Below are positions 15,505-23,719 of a DNA stretch of 32,728 nt, piece after piece. A program made the translations under genes and the position numbers. The stretch comes from an uncultured Acidobacteriota bacterium (GTDB taxonomy: Bacteria; Acidobacteriota; Terriglobia; Bryobacterales; Bryobacteraceae), in the NCBI GenBank assembly GCA_902825945.1, contig CADECY010000022.1, forward strand, positions 1 to 32,728, given 5' to 3'. Under the pieces are notes generated by a model that did not search any database, was not told the origin of the DNA, and worked only from the letters and a program-made list of their open reading frames with translations. The first letter of the stretch is position 1; each line of letters begins with the position of its first letter.

Positions 15505-17828
15505 CAGCCGATCCGGCCGAAAAGATCGCCGATCTTCTTTTTCTCGTCGTCGTTCGGGCTGTTTCGGAGCGCCTCCTGCAGTTCTTTCTTCGCCTGCAGT
15601 TTGTCGCCCTTCTGCGCGAGCGCGATGGCGAGATGGTAGCGCCACGTGACGTGTTTGGGCCGCTGCTTGACCAGATCGGCGAAGATGCGGATCGCGTCAT
15701 CGGCGAGATTCTTCCTGAGGTAGACCCAGCCGAGCGTATCGGCGACATCGGGATTCTGCGGAAGCAACTGCTTGGCCTTCTGCGCATAGGTCAGCGCGAG
15801 ATCGAGATCGCCGTTGTTTTCCACCATCCAGAAGGCGAGGTTGTTGAGCGCGAAGGCGTTGTTCGGGTCGAGCTTGAGCACCTGCTCATAGAGCGGCTTG
15901 GTATCCTTCTTCTGCCCCATCGCGTCGAGCGCCATCGCCATGTTGAGCACCGGCGACGGGCTGGTGGGCATCATCCCCTTTGCCTTCTCGAATGATTGGT
16001 AGGCGTCCTGATACTTCTTGGCGCGGGTCTGCGCGTCGCCGAGGCGCATGAAGATGTCGGCTCCCGAGCCGTCTTCCTTGGCGAGTTCCTGATACTGCGC
16101 GATCGCCTCGTCGTAGCGCTGTCCCTGGACCGCCACCATGCCGAGCGCCGTCCGGAGCGCACGCACATACCCAGCGCGCTTGTCGAGCTTCTCGTTCTTG
16201 GCTAGCTCCTTGCGGAGCATTTCGGCGGCCGCATCGGCCTTTCGCTGCGCGACCATGACGTCGACAAGGCCGAACACGCCGCGCATGTCGCCGTCGGAGA
16301 CGAGCGTCCGGAAGCCCTCCTCCGCCGCGTCGAGCTTTCGGTCGAGCATGTTGGTTTGAGCCAGCATATAGCGGGCGTCACGCAGGTCGGATTTCTTCTT
16401 GAGGACCTCCTCGAGCTCCGCGCGGGCGGCGCGGAAATCGTTGATGCCCATCATCGACGCAGCGCGCAACAGATACGGCACCACGAGATTGGGCTGCGTC
16501 TTGATGACTTCCTCGGCATACGCCTTGGCTTTGCCGAATTCGCCCTTGGCGAGCGAGATACGCGCGAGAGCGATCTTCGGAGGGCCATACGCAGGCCGCA
16601 GTTTCACCGCCTCGGTGAACTGGGAGACGGCCTTGTCGGCTTGGCCCGACGCCGCGTAGGCCTCGCCGAGATTGAACCGGATGACGGGATTGTTGGGGAG
16701 CTTGGAAAGCACCGCCTCGAATTCCTTGACGGCGTTGGCGACGTCTTCCTTCTTGCCCCCGCGCAGGCGCAGAGCGGCACGCAAGGCGCGCGCTTCGGGA
16801 TCGTTGCGATCCTCTTCACCCAGCTTGTCGGCGAGTGCGAGCGCTTCACTGAACTTGTTCTGGACGGCGAGCAGTTCCACGGTCTTCTTCTGGATCGCGC
16901 GGGCCTGGTCGGGAGTGGCCTTGACACCGGCCTCGTATGTGGTCTGCGCGTTAGCGAGGTCACCGATCCGGAAGTAGAAGTCACCCACCTGCTGATAGGC
17001 ATCCTTGAACGTCGCAACATTCTTGAGCAACAGATCGAGCGTCGCTTTCGCCTGCTCGGGCTGTTTGAGGCGGGTGAAGTGGCCCGCCAATTCGAGGACG
17101 GGAACCACCGCCTTCGGGTTGTTGGCCATCTTCATCCGAAGGATCTTCTCCGCTTCCTCGTTGTTCCGCTTCGCCGCCTTCTGCACGTACAGCGAATCGT
17201 AAAGCGGGAAATACTCCTTGTTCTTTTCGATGGCGGTGCGAAGCCGTGTTTCCGCTTCCTCCGGCTGCTTGTCGGCAAACAGGGTTTCGGCGAGGATCAA
17301 TGCCAGGCCGGGCTGATTCGGGTTGACCTGATCGGCCGAGCGAAAGGTATCGATCGCGTTCCGGGTATCGCCGTCGGCCAGCTCGAGATATCCCTTGATG
17401 CGCAGTCCTTCGTAGGACTTGGCGTTCAGTTTGAGCAGGCGGTCACGAAGGTCGCGCAGATCGCTGAGCAGGCTCTTGTATTTCGTGCGATCGGAAAGGT
17501 AGGCCTGCATGTAGATGTCGGCCAGCTTGGCGTGGGCATCGTTGTTGGTGGCCTGAAGTTCCGACGCTCGCCGCAGCGCGTGCACGGCTTCCACCAGACG
17601 GCCTGCCTTCAACTCGGAAAGTCCGAGGCGATAGTAGGCTTCACCGTACAAAGCATCCTTCGAGATCGCGGTGCGATAGATGAGGGACGCTTCCTTGTAC
17701 TTGCCGGTGCTGAAATACTTGTTGCCGGTTTCAACGAGCCGCTTTTTCTGAGCGTCGGGGTCGCCTGAGCAGGCGGACAAGACCACTAGGAGGATTAGCG
17801 ATAGCACGCTCCAGCGCTTTTGGTTCAT
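15504..17828 (-). CDS. TPR-repeat lipoprotein (PrsT-like)
   Basis: The 774-residue protein has a lipoprotein signal peptide with lipobox LSAC (Cys20), then tetratricopeptide repeats to the end. Examples are GKYKEASLIYRTAISKDA, RAASMMGINDFRAARAELEE and NNLAFWMVENNGDLDLAL. Length, lipobox and repeat density resemble the PEP-CTERM-system TPR lipoprotein PrsT, and the next gene belongs to another exosortase-linked family. It is probably anchored to the periplasmic face of a membrane as an assembly scaffold for exopolysaccharide or surface proteins; that role is inferred. A GTG at 17849 would add seven residues, but the ATG at 17828 places the basic N terminus (MNQKRW) correctly for export. It is first in the operon. 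Confidence 0.87.
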   Translation of the reverse strand: MNQKRWSVLSLILLVVLSACSGDPDAQKKRLVETGNKYFSTGKYKEASLIYRTAISKDALYGEAYYRLGLSELKAGRLVEAVHALRRASELQATNNDAHAKLADIYMQAYLSDRTKYKSLLSDLRDLRDRLLKLNAKSYEGLRIKGYLELADGDTRNAIDTFRSADQVNPNQPGLALILAETLFADKQPEEAETRLRTAIEKNKEYFPLYDSLYVQKAAKRNNEEAEKILRMKMANNPKAVVPVLELAGHFTRLKQPEQAKATLDLLLKNVATFKDAYQQVGDFYFRIGDLANAQTTYEAGVKATPDQARAIQKKTVELLAVQNKFSEALALADKLGEEDRNDPEARALRAALRLRGGKKEDVANAVKEFEAVLSKLPNNPVIRFNLGEAYAASGQADKAVSQFTEAVKLRPAYGPPKIALARISLAKGEFGKAKAYAEEVIKTQPNLVVPYLLRAASMMGINDFRAARAELEEVLKKKSDLRDARYMLAQTNMLDRKLDAAEEGFRTLVSDGDMRGVFGLVDVMVAQRKADAAAEMLRKELAKNEKLDKRAGYVRALRTALGMVAVQGQRYDEAIAQYQELAKEDGSGADIFMRLGDAQTRAKKYQDAYQSFEKAKGMMPTSPSPVLNMAMALDAMGQKKDTKPLYEQVLKLDPNNAFALNNLAFWMVENNGDLDLALTYAQKAKQLLPQNPDVADTLGWVYLRKNLADDAIRIFADLVKQRPKHVTWRYHLAIALAQKGDKLQAKKELQEALRNSPNDDEKKKIGDLFGRIG

Positions 17829-17894
17829 GACTTTTCTTCGATACTCCACTACCAGTTCATCACAGCGGCTCGGATGTCCGCAATCAGGCCCGTA

Positions 17895-18113
17895 CTACCC
17901 GGCTCCACCGCCCACGAAGTGGACTACTTCGATGGCGGATCCGGCATTCACTGCCGCGGATTCCCAGTCCGGCTTGCGTACGATTTCGCGATGCAACTCC
18001 ACCGCCACGCGCGATGGGTCGATCTGGAGAAACCGCAGCAGCCCTGACACGGTCAACCCCGCCGGGACGTGGCGCGGCTCGCCGTTGATCGAGATCTGGA
18101 CGGTTGACTCCAA
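17895..18113 (-). CDS. thiS: Sulfur carrier protein ThiS
   Basis: The 72 residues show the ubiquitin-like ThiS pattern: VQISINGEPRHVPAGLTVSGLL, VAVELHREIV and a GSAIEVVHFVGGG ending. ThiS carries sulfur as a thiocarboxylate on its terminal Gly-Gly to build the thiazole of thiamine. Two points are odd. The chain ends GGGAG, so two residues follow the functional di-glycine. The only reasonable start is a TTG at 18113, just after an in-frame TAA. No thiG, thiF or thiO lies in the window. A related MoaD/ThiS-fold carrier for another pathway is possible. It is divergent from the esterase gene. Confidence 0.75.
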   Translation of the reverse strand: MESTVQISINGEPRHVPAGLTVSGLLRFLQIDPSRVAVELHREIVRKPDWESAAVNAGSAIEVVHFVGGGAG

Positions 18114-18168
18114 TTTCCATTATCGCCGAACCGCCGGAAGACCGACTGTTGCACGGAATGCGAACCGT

Positions 18169-18174
18169 TACAAT
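18169..18174 (+). promoter_or_regulatory. Possible -10 box for the tannase-family gene
   Basis: TACAAT ends six bases before the GTG at 18181, so the transcript would begin at or next to the start codon. No Shine-Dalgarno sequence precedes that GTG, which fits leaderless expression. The -35 is poor (CTGTTG at 17-bp spacing). Confidence 0.3.
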
Positions 18175-18180
18175 GATGCT

Positions 18181-19758
18181 GTGAACCAGTCCGTCCATCG
18201 CCTCGCCTTCTTCCTCGGAACCGTTGCGGTCACCCTCGCGGCCGATTGCGCCGCGCTCGCGCGCCTCCCAATAGGAAACACCACGATCGTCACGGCGTCG
18301 GATGTGTCGAGCGGCGTTTTCGAGCCCAAGGGCGGACGCCCGGTGCGGAATCTGCCGCCGTTTTGCCGCGTGAACGCGATTCTGAAGCCATCGAGCGATT
18401 CTGAAATCGAGATCGAAGTCTGGATGCCCGAACCCGCCAAGTGGAACGGCAAGTTCCAGGGCATCGGAAACGGCGGTTACGCCGGAGCGATTTCATTCGA
18501 TGGACTCGGCACACCCCTCCGAGCCGGCTTTGCGACCGCCTCCACCGACACCGGGCACAAGGCGAAAGGCGGCATCGACGCTTCCTGGGCCCTGAATCAC
18601 CCCGAGAAGATCATCGACTTCGGCTATCGGGCTATCCACGAAACCGCGGTTACCGCCAAGGCGCTCATCAAGGCTTACTACGGCGAGGGACCGAAGCGCT
18701 CCTACTTCAGCTCCTGCTCGAACGGCGGACGGCAAGCGCTCATGGAAGCGCAGCGATTCCCGGAAGACTATGACGGCATCATCGCGGGTGCTCCGGCCAA
18801 CAACTGGACCCGGCTGCTCACGAACGCCGTCGCCGGCGTCAACGCTACTCTTGCCGATCCGAAGGCCTACTTCAGCCACAAGAAGCTTGCCGCGATCGAA
18901 TCCCACGCAAAGAAGAGTTGCGACAGCCAAGACGGGCTCGCCGATGGGATCGTGGGTGATCCGGCCCGGTGCCAGCCTGATCCGAAAGCGTTGCTATGTT
19001 CGGGCGCCGAGTCCGATTCGTGTCTGACGCCGCCCCAAGCCGCTGCGCTCGGAAAGGTCTACGCCGGTCTGCGGAATGCGAAGGGCAAGCAACTGTTCCC
19101 CGCGATTTCGCCCGGCGGGGAGGCCGAACAGGGCGGCTGGCAGCCTTGGATCACCGGCGACGCACCCGAGAAGAGCGCGATGTTCGGTTTCGGCACGCAG
19201 TTCTTCAAGAACATGGTCTACAACGATCCGAACTGGGATTACCGCACGTTCCAGCCCGAGCGCGAGTTGAAGGCCGCCGAGTCGAAGATGGCGAAGCACC
19301 TCAACGCCACCGATCCGGACCTGCGCCGGTTCCACGCCCGCGGCGGCAAGCTGATCCTCTACCACGGCTGGAGCGATGCCGCGATCCCGGGGCTCTCGAC
19401 CACCCAATACTTCGAATCCGTTCAGAAAAGGACCGGCGCCAAGACGGCGGCGCAATTCGTCCGGCTGTTCATGGCGCCCGGCGTGCAACACTGCGGAGGT
19501 GGAACCGGCCCGAATGTGTTCGGACAGGCGAGTAGCAGCGGAGGAGATCCGGAACGCGACGTTTTCGCCGCGATCGAACGCTGGGTCGAAAAGGGTGTTG
19601 CGCCGGAGAAGATCATCGCCACCAAGTACCAGAAGGGCAACTCGGGTCCCATGGAGCGGACTCGTCCCCTTTGCGCCTGGCCGAAGGTGGCGAAGTACAA
19701 GGGTTCTGGCAGCATTGACGACGCGGCGAGCTTCGAATGCGCGGAGCCGGGAAAGTGA
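18181..19758 (+). CDS. Tannase/feruloyl esterase family exported hydrolase
   Basis: The 525-residue alpha/beta hydrolase would cleave esters of plant phenolics such as gallate or ferulate outside the cytoplasm. A signal peptide (about 1-22) starts at the GTG 18181; longer upstream frames lack coding character. The family signature SSCSNGGRQALMEAQRFPEDYDG carries nucleophile Ser180. Asp399 lies in YHGWSDAAIPG and His437 in PGVQHCGGG. Cys179 and Cys438 sit beside the nucleophile and histidine, as in tannases, where they form a disulfide that positions the triad. A calcium-type loop (SQDGLADGIVGDP) is also present. The stop overlaps the GTG of the TPR-redoxin gene (GTGA), so the two are probably translated together. 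Confidence 0.88.
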   Translation: MNQSVHRLAFFLGTVAVTLAADCAALARLPIGNTTIVTASDVSSGVFEPKGGRPVRNLPPFCRVNAILKPSSDSEIEIEVWMPEPAKWNGKFQGIGNGGYAGAISFDGLGTPLRAGFATASTDTGHKAKGGIDASWALNHPEKIIDFGYRAIHETAVTAKALIKAYYGEGPKRSYFSSCSNGGRQALMEAQRFPEDYDGIIAGAPANNWTRLLTNAVAGVNATLADPKAYFSHKKLAAIESHAKKSCDSQDGLADGIVGDPARCQPDPKALLCSGAESDSCLTPPQAAALGKVYAGLRNAKGKQLFPAISPGGEAEQGGWQPWITGDAPEKSAMFGFGTQFFKNMVYNDPNWDYRTFQPERELKAAESKMAKHLNATDPDLRRFHARGGKLILYHGWSDAAIPGLSTTQYFESVQKRTGAKTAAQFVRLFMAPGVQHCGGGTGPNVFGQASSSGGDPERDVFAAIERWVEKGVAPEKIIATKYQKGNSGPMERTRPLCAWPKVAKYKGSGSIDDAASFECAEPGK

Positions 19759-21923
19759 AGCTGGCGTGGTTCGTTCCGGCCGCGGCAGCCGTGCTGTTGG
19801 CAGCCGAGTCCGATCTGACACCGTCGGACAAGATCAAGCAAGGACACTCGCGCCACGGCGAGAACTTCGACACTGGGCCCCGGGCCAAACCCTGGAAGAT
19901 GGAAGGGATCGGGCACACGCATTTCCCGATCACGACGTCGAATCCGGAGGTGCAGCAGTGGTTCGACCAGGGGAACACGTTGCTGCATTCCTTTTGGGAC
20001 TACGAGGCCGAACGTGCGTTTCGCTGGTGCCTGAAGCTCGAACCCGATAACGCGATGGCGTGGTGGGGATTGGCGCGGGCGGCGGGTGATGAACGCGGGA
20101 AAGAGTTCGCGCGCGAGGCCGTCAAGCGCAAGAGCAAGGTGAGTGCGCGCGAACGCCTCTATATCGAAGCGTTGGAAGCGCAGGTGGCTCCGGACCGGCT
20201 GCGCGATCGTGACGCGGATTACAAAGAGCGCAACGCCGCCTACAAGCGGATCCTCGAATCGATCTGCGTCAAGTATCCGGACGATATGGAAGCGCGGTCG
20301 CTTTTGGCGTTGGCGAACATGGGCGATGCCCGGTACGGCGCCGAGTCGATCATTCGCGAGATCCTCGTGAAGAAGCCCGATCATCCGGGCGCGCATCACT
20401 ACCGGATCCACAACTGGAACTATCATGAGCCCGAGCAGGCGCTCGGTAGCTGCAAACGTTATGGCGAGATCGCACCCGATGCGGGCCATGCGCTGCACAT
20501 GCCCGGACACGTCTACGGGACGGTCGGCATGTGGCACGAAGCGGCGATCAGCATGGACTCCGCCACGCGCGCCGAGAAGAGCTATATGCGTGAGCGGATG
20601 ATCTTTCCGTTCAACGCCTGGAACTACGGCCACAACCGCAACTACCTGAACTACATCCTCGAGCAGCTTGGCCGGGCCGAAGACGCGGTCTTCGGAGCGC
20701 GCCAGATGATCGATGCGCCGCTCGATCCGTCGTTCAACTCGGAGAAGGGCTACTCGACGCACTCGCAGGGAATGGTGTCGCTGCTGCGAACCCTCGTCAA
20801 GTTCGAACGCTGGAAAGATCTGGTGGATTCGAAGACGTTCCCGTGGCGCGATCAGCTTTCGGACAAAGCGAACCGCCACTACGCGGAGACGCGGGGCTAC
20901 CTCGGACTCGGCCAGATCGACAAGGCCGATGAGGTAAATCGCAAGTTCGAGGACCTGGGGAAGGAATTCGAGAAGACGAAGACGTTCGACGGCGTCTACA
21001 AGATCATGAAGCTCGAACTGCGGGCCCGGCTGCTGCTGGCGCGCGGTGACACGCTGCAGGGATTGACGATGCTCGGTGAGGCGGCGGAAAAGCAGTTCGA
21101 GCACCAGAAGCGCGACAACGATCCGCCATTCTACCCGGAGTTGCTCTATGTCTCGCTCGGCCGCGCCTATCTCGAACACAAGAGTCCGGCGCTGGCGGCC
21201 AAGGCGTTCGAGAAGGCGCTCGAAGTTTGCCGGTCAGACTGGTTCTCGCTGTCGGGGCTGGTCGAGGCGTATCATGCGCTCGGAGACAAGGGGAAAGCCG
21301 AAGACGCGATGGCGCGTCTGCTCCATGTGACTTCGGGCGCGGACCACGGCTTGCGGTGGATGGAACAGGCCCGCGCCACGGGCGTCACCGCCAAGCCGCG
21401 CGATGGCTCCCCGCGCGCGCAACGCGACTATGCCGCGATGAAGCTCGATCGCTACGGGCCTGCGGTGTGGGAGCCCTACGAGGCTCCGAAGCTCGAAGTG
21501 ACGGACCCCACGGGCAAGCGAGTCACGCTCGACGAGCATCGCGGCAAGAACGTGATTCTGGTCTTCTACCTCGGCAAGGAGTGTCTACACTGCCTGAAGC
21601 AACTTCGGGACATCAACGGCAAGAAGGATGAGTGGGAGCGGCTCGATACGGTGGTTCTTGCGGTGTCGAGCAACCAGCCCGCCGACAACGCGAAGGTCCT
21701 CGAAACGATCAAGGCTCCTGTCGCGCGGATCCTTTCCGACAAGGATTTCGAGAACTCGCGCCGCTTCCGGTCATTCGATGACTTCGAGGAGATGGAGATC
21801 CATTCGACGATCCTGATCGATAAGAAGGGGCGTGTGCACTGGGCCCGCTCCGGTGGCGAGCCGTTCGGAGACATGGGGTTCCTGGTGAAACAGCTCGAGC
21901 GGATGAACAAGGCGGCGGACTGA
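19755..21923 (+). CDS. Exported TPR protein with C-terminal thioredoxin-fold (AhpC/TSA) domain
   Basis: The 722-residue protein has a short signal peptide (KLAWFVPAAAAVLLAAES). A long TPR-like region (about 70-560) includes the motif HALHMPGHVYGTVGMWHEA, which recurs in acidobacterial TPR proteins. The end (about 575-722) is a redoxin domain: PKLEVTDPTGKRVTLDEHRG, then VILVFYLGKECLHCLKQL with C610-L-H-C613, and IHSTILIDKKGRVHW. The CxxC suggests a disulfide reductase or peroxiredoxin outside the cytoplasm. The start is the GTG at 19755, with GGAG eight bases upstream and a GTGA overlap with the esterase stop. An ATG at 19737 is in frame but would spoil the signal peptide. Translational coupling to an esterase that needs a disulfide suggests a folding or repair link, which is inferred. 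Confidence 0.85.
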   Translation: MKLAWFVPAAAAVLLAAESDLTPSDKIKQGHSRHGENFDTGPRAKPWKMEGIGHTHFPITTSNPEVQQWFDQGNTLLHSFWDYEAERAFRWCLKLEPDNAMAWWGLARAAGDERGKEFAREAVKRKSKVSARERLYIEALEAQVAPDRLRDRDADYKERNAAYKRILESICVKYPDDMEARSLLALANMGDARYGAESIIREILVKKPDHPGAHHYRIHNWNYHEPEQALGSCKRYGEIAPDAGHALHMPGHVYGTVGMWHEAAISMDSATRAEKSYMRERMIFPFNAWNYGHNRNYLNYILEQLGRAEDAVFGARQMIDAPLDPSFNSEKGYSTHSQGMVSLLRTLVKFERWKDLVDSKTFPWRDQLSDKANRHYAETRGYLGLGQIDKADEVNRKFEDLGKEFEKTKTFDGVYKIMKLELRARLLLARGDTLQGLTMLGEAAEKQFEHQKRDNDPPFYPELLYVSLGRAYLEHKSPALAAKAFEKALEVCRSDWFSLSGLVEAYHALGDKGKAEDAMARLLHVTSGADHGLRWMEQARATGVTAKPRDGSPRAQRDYAAMKLDRYGPAVWEPYEAPKLEVTDPTGKRVTLDEHRGKNVILVFYLGKECLHCLKQLRDINGKKDEWERLDTVVLAVSSNQPADNAKVLETIKAPVARILSDKDFENSRRFRSFDDFEEMEIHSTILIDKKGRVHWARSGGEPFGDMGFLVKQLERMNKAAD

Positions 21924-21930
21924 TCGCGGC

Positions 21931-23637
21931 CTATTTCGCGGCGCGCAGGATCTGCTCGGTCACGGAACCAAAGTGGGCGATGCCTCGGGTGTGCTCGATC
22001 GGTGTCAGTCCGAATTTGTCCTTGACGCCGCGTTTGGCGCCCAGTTCGAGCAGCGCGCGCAGCGCGGCATTCTTGTGGCCCAGCGCGGCCCAACTCACCT
22101 GGGTCATTTGGAACTCGTCCAGTGCTTCGATGTTGGCACCCTTGGCCACGAGCAACCGGGTGAGTTCCGCGTCATCCATGCCCACGGCGATCGTGAGCGG
22201 CGTGGCGGGGAAGTTGCCGATCAGCGTCATGGGCCGCTCGACTTCCGCGCCGTGATCGAGCAGCAGCTTCACCATGGCCGCGTCGCCACCGAAGATCGCT
22301 ACCGGCAGCGGGGATGCTTTGTACTTCACGGCATCGCGGGGCTTGGCCGATGCGCCCGCCTGAATCAGAAGCTCCGCCGCCTCCCTGTTGTCGCGATAGA
22401 GCGCCGCGACCATCAACGCGTCGACACCGGACTTGGCGGGAGCGCTCGCGTTCGCGCCACGCTTCAGCAATGCGCGGACCTTCGCTGCATCATCCGCAGC
22501 CATCATCAGCACGCTGGTTCCGCCCGGGGTGGCCAGGGACGGGTCAAGCTTCGCGACTTCGTCCGCGGTGCCGAATAGCGCGGTTTCCATCCACGGTTGT
22601 GCGACGGGAGCGGCCTCGGGAACGGCGAGCGGCTTCGGCGGTGTGCGGACGGGATCGAGCGCTTCGGTGAGTGCCATCACAGCCCAGGCGGTGGCCGCAC
22701 AGGACAGGACCTGATCGTGCCCGTACGGGAATCCGCTTTCGAAGTACGGCGGACTGATGGGCGCGGGCGTCTGAATCCGGGACTTCACGTGCCACGACCC
22801 GTCCTTCGCCTGCGTCCGGATCAGCCAGTCGACTCCGCGCTGGAACACTGGGTGATCGCGGCGGATCGCGCCGGTCCGCGACAATGCCGTGAGCGCTTGG
22901 GCCGTGGAATAGGCGTCGCTTTCCGTCATCGACGGGACTTGGGCCCAGCCGCCATCAGCGCGTTGCAGCGCATAGAGTTCGCGCGCGGCGGCGGATTGCT
23001 CGGCGGTGGTGGCGCGGGTCCAGTAGAGACCGAACACACGATAGGTCGCGTCTTCGGTGGATTCGATCTTGGCTGAGAGCAACCAGCGCCGCGCGCGCTC
23101 GAGTACGGCGTTTCGCTGGGCATCGCGCTGTCGCGGGAGATAGAGGCCGGCCGCCCGCGCCGCCACCGCAGTCGAGACGAACAGACCCGCGCTGTGGGGA
23201 GGGCGGTTGTCGAATGTCGCCCATGATCCATCCGGACGCTGTGCCCGCGCGATATGCCGCGCATAGGCAGCGGTGCTGAGATTGGGCGCGATTCCGGATG
23301 CGTGCGCTCCCATCAGCATGTAGCCCTCGCTGAGGGAGGGATCGATGATGTCGTTGACCTGAACAGCTCGGTCGAGGCCGGATAGGAGCTGGAAAGTGCG
23401 GGCGGCCGCCGAGCGGGCGGCCGGTTCGGAGACTTCGAGTCCGCGGGATCTGGCGGCGTCGAGGGCGAGCGCGGGCATCGCCTGGTGGTGGCAGGAGACG
23501 CAGGGAGTTTTCCACTGTGCCGCGACTCGTTGGAGGAGCGCGACCGATTGGGTGGCGCGGGCGCGGATCGTGGCTTCATCGGCTGCCGCCGCGATGAGGC
23601 AGAAGGACAGCAGGAGGGTGGGCCTTGCTCCGGACAT
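21931..23637 (-). CDS. CxxCH-containing toroid (terpene-cyclase-like) and ankyrin-repeat fusion
   Basis: A signal peptide (about 1-19) begins at ATG 23637; an upstream ATG at 23676 would precede it with charged residues. Next comes TPCVSCHHQAMPAL with C46-x-x-C49-H50, a c-type haem attachment motif. Residues about 55-345 have repeated alpha-toroid units (ARAQRPDGSWATFDNRPP, ELYALQRADGGWAQVPS and WLIRTQAKDGSWHVKS), as in squalene-hopene cyclase and prenyltransferase folds. I see no cyclase DxDD motif. About 348-568 are ankyrin repeats (RALLKRGANASAPAKSGVDA, LLLDHGAEVERP). It would lie outside the cytoplasm as a possible haem protein with binding domains; the substrate is unknown. It is convergent with the redoxin gene, seven bases apart. 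Confidence 0.8.
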   Translation of the reverse strand: MSGARPTLLLSFCLIAAAADEATIRARATQSVALLQRVAAQWKTPCVSCHHQAMPALALDAARSRGLEVSEPAARSAAARTFQLLSGLDRAVQVNDIIDPSLSEGYMLMGAHASGIAPNLSTAAYARHIARAQRPDGSWATFDNRPPHSAGLFVSTAVAARAAGLYLPRQRDAQRNAVLERARRWLLSAKIESTEDATYRVFGLYWTRATTAEQSAAARELYALQRADGGWAQVPSMTESDAYSTAQALTALSRTGAIRRDHPVFQRGVDWLIRTQAKDGSWHVKSRIQTPAPISPPYFESGFPYGHDQVLSCAATAWAVMALTEALDPVRTPPKPLAVPEAAPVAQPWMETALFGTADEVAKLDPSLATPGGTSVLMMAADDAAKVRALLKRGANASAPAKSGVDALMVAALYRDNREAAELLIQAGASAKPRDAVKYKASPLPVAIFGGDAAMVKLLLDHGAEVERPMTLIGNFPATPLTIAVGMDDAELTRLLVAKGANIEALDEFQMTQVSWAALGHKNAALRALLELGAKRGVKDKFGLTPIEHTRGIAHFGSVTEQILRAAK

Positions 23638-23699
23638 GGAATCGAGTCTACCAGGAGATCGCGCCGAGGACTTCACGCGCCGATACGTCGCCGGCCCCC

Positions 23700-23719
23700 G
23701 GCGCTACACTGGTAGCGCC
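23700..23719 (+). promoter_or_regulatory. Perfect hairpin abutting the acyl-CoA dehydrogenase start codon
   Basis: GGCGCTAC (23700-23707), loop ACTG, then GTAGCGCC (23712-23719) form a perfect 8-bp stem, and the next base is the A of the ATG at 23720. It occupies the whole ribosome-binding region, and no Shine-Dalgarno sequence is present. A -10-like TACACT (23705-23710) lies inside it. It could be an operator or could block ribosome loading on any longer transcript. Confidence 0.5.

Noticed and set aside
16356..17768. A 470-codon plus-strand open frame opposite the TPR lipoprotein
   Set aside because: It is low-complexity shadow; the minus-strand TPR pattern and lipobox are unambiguous.
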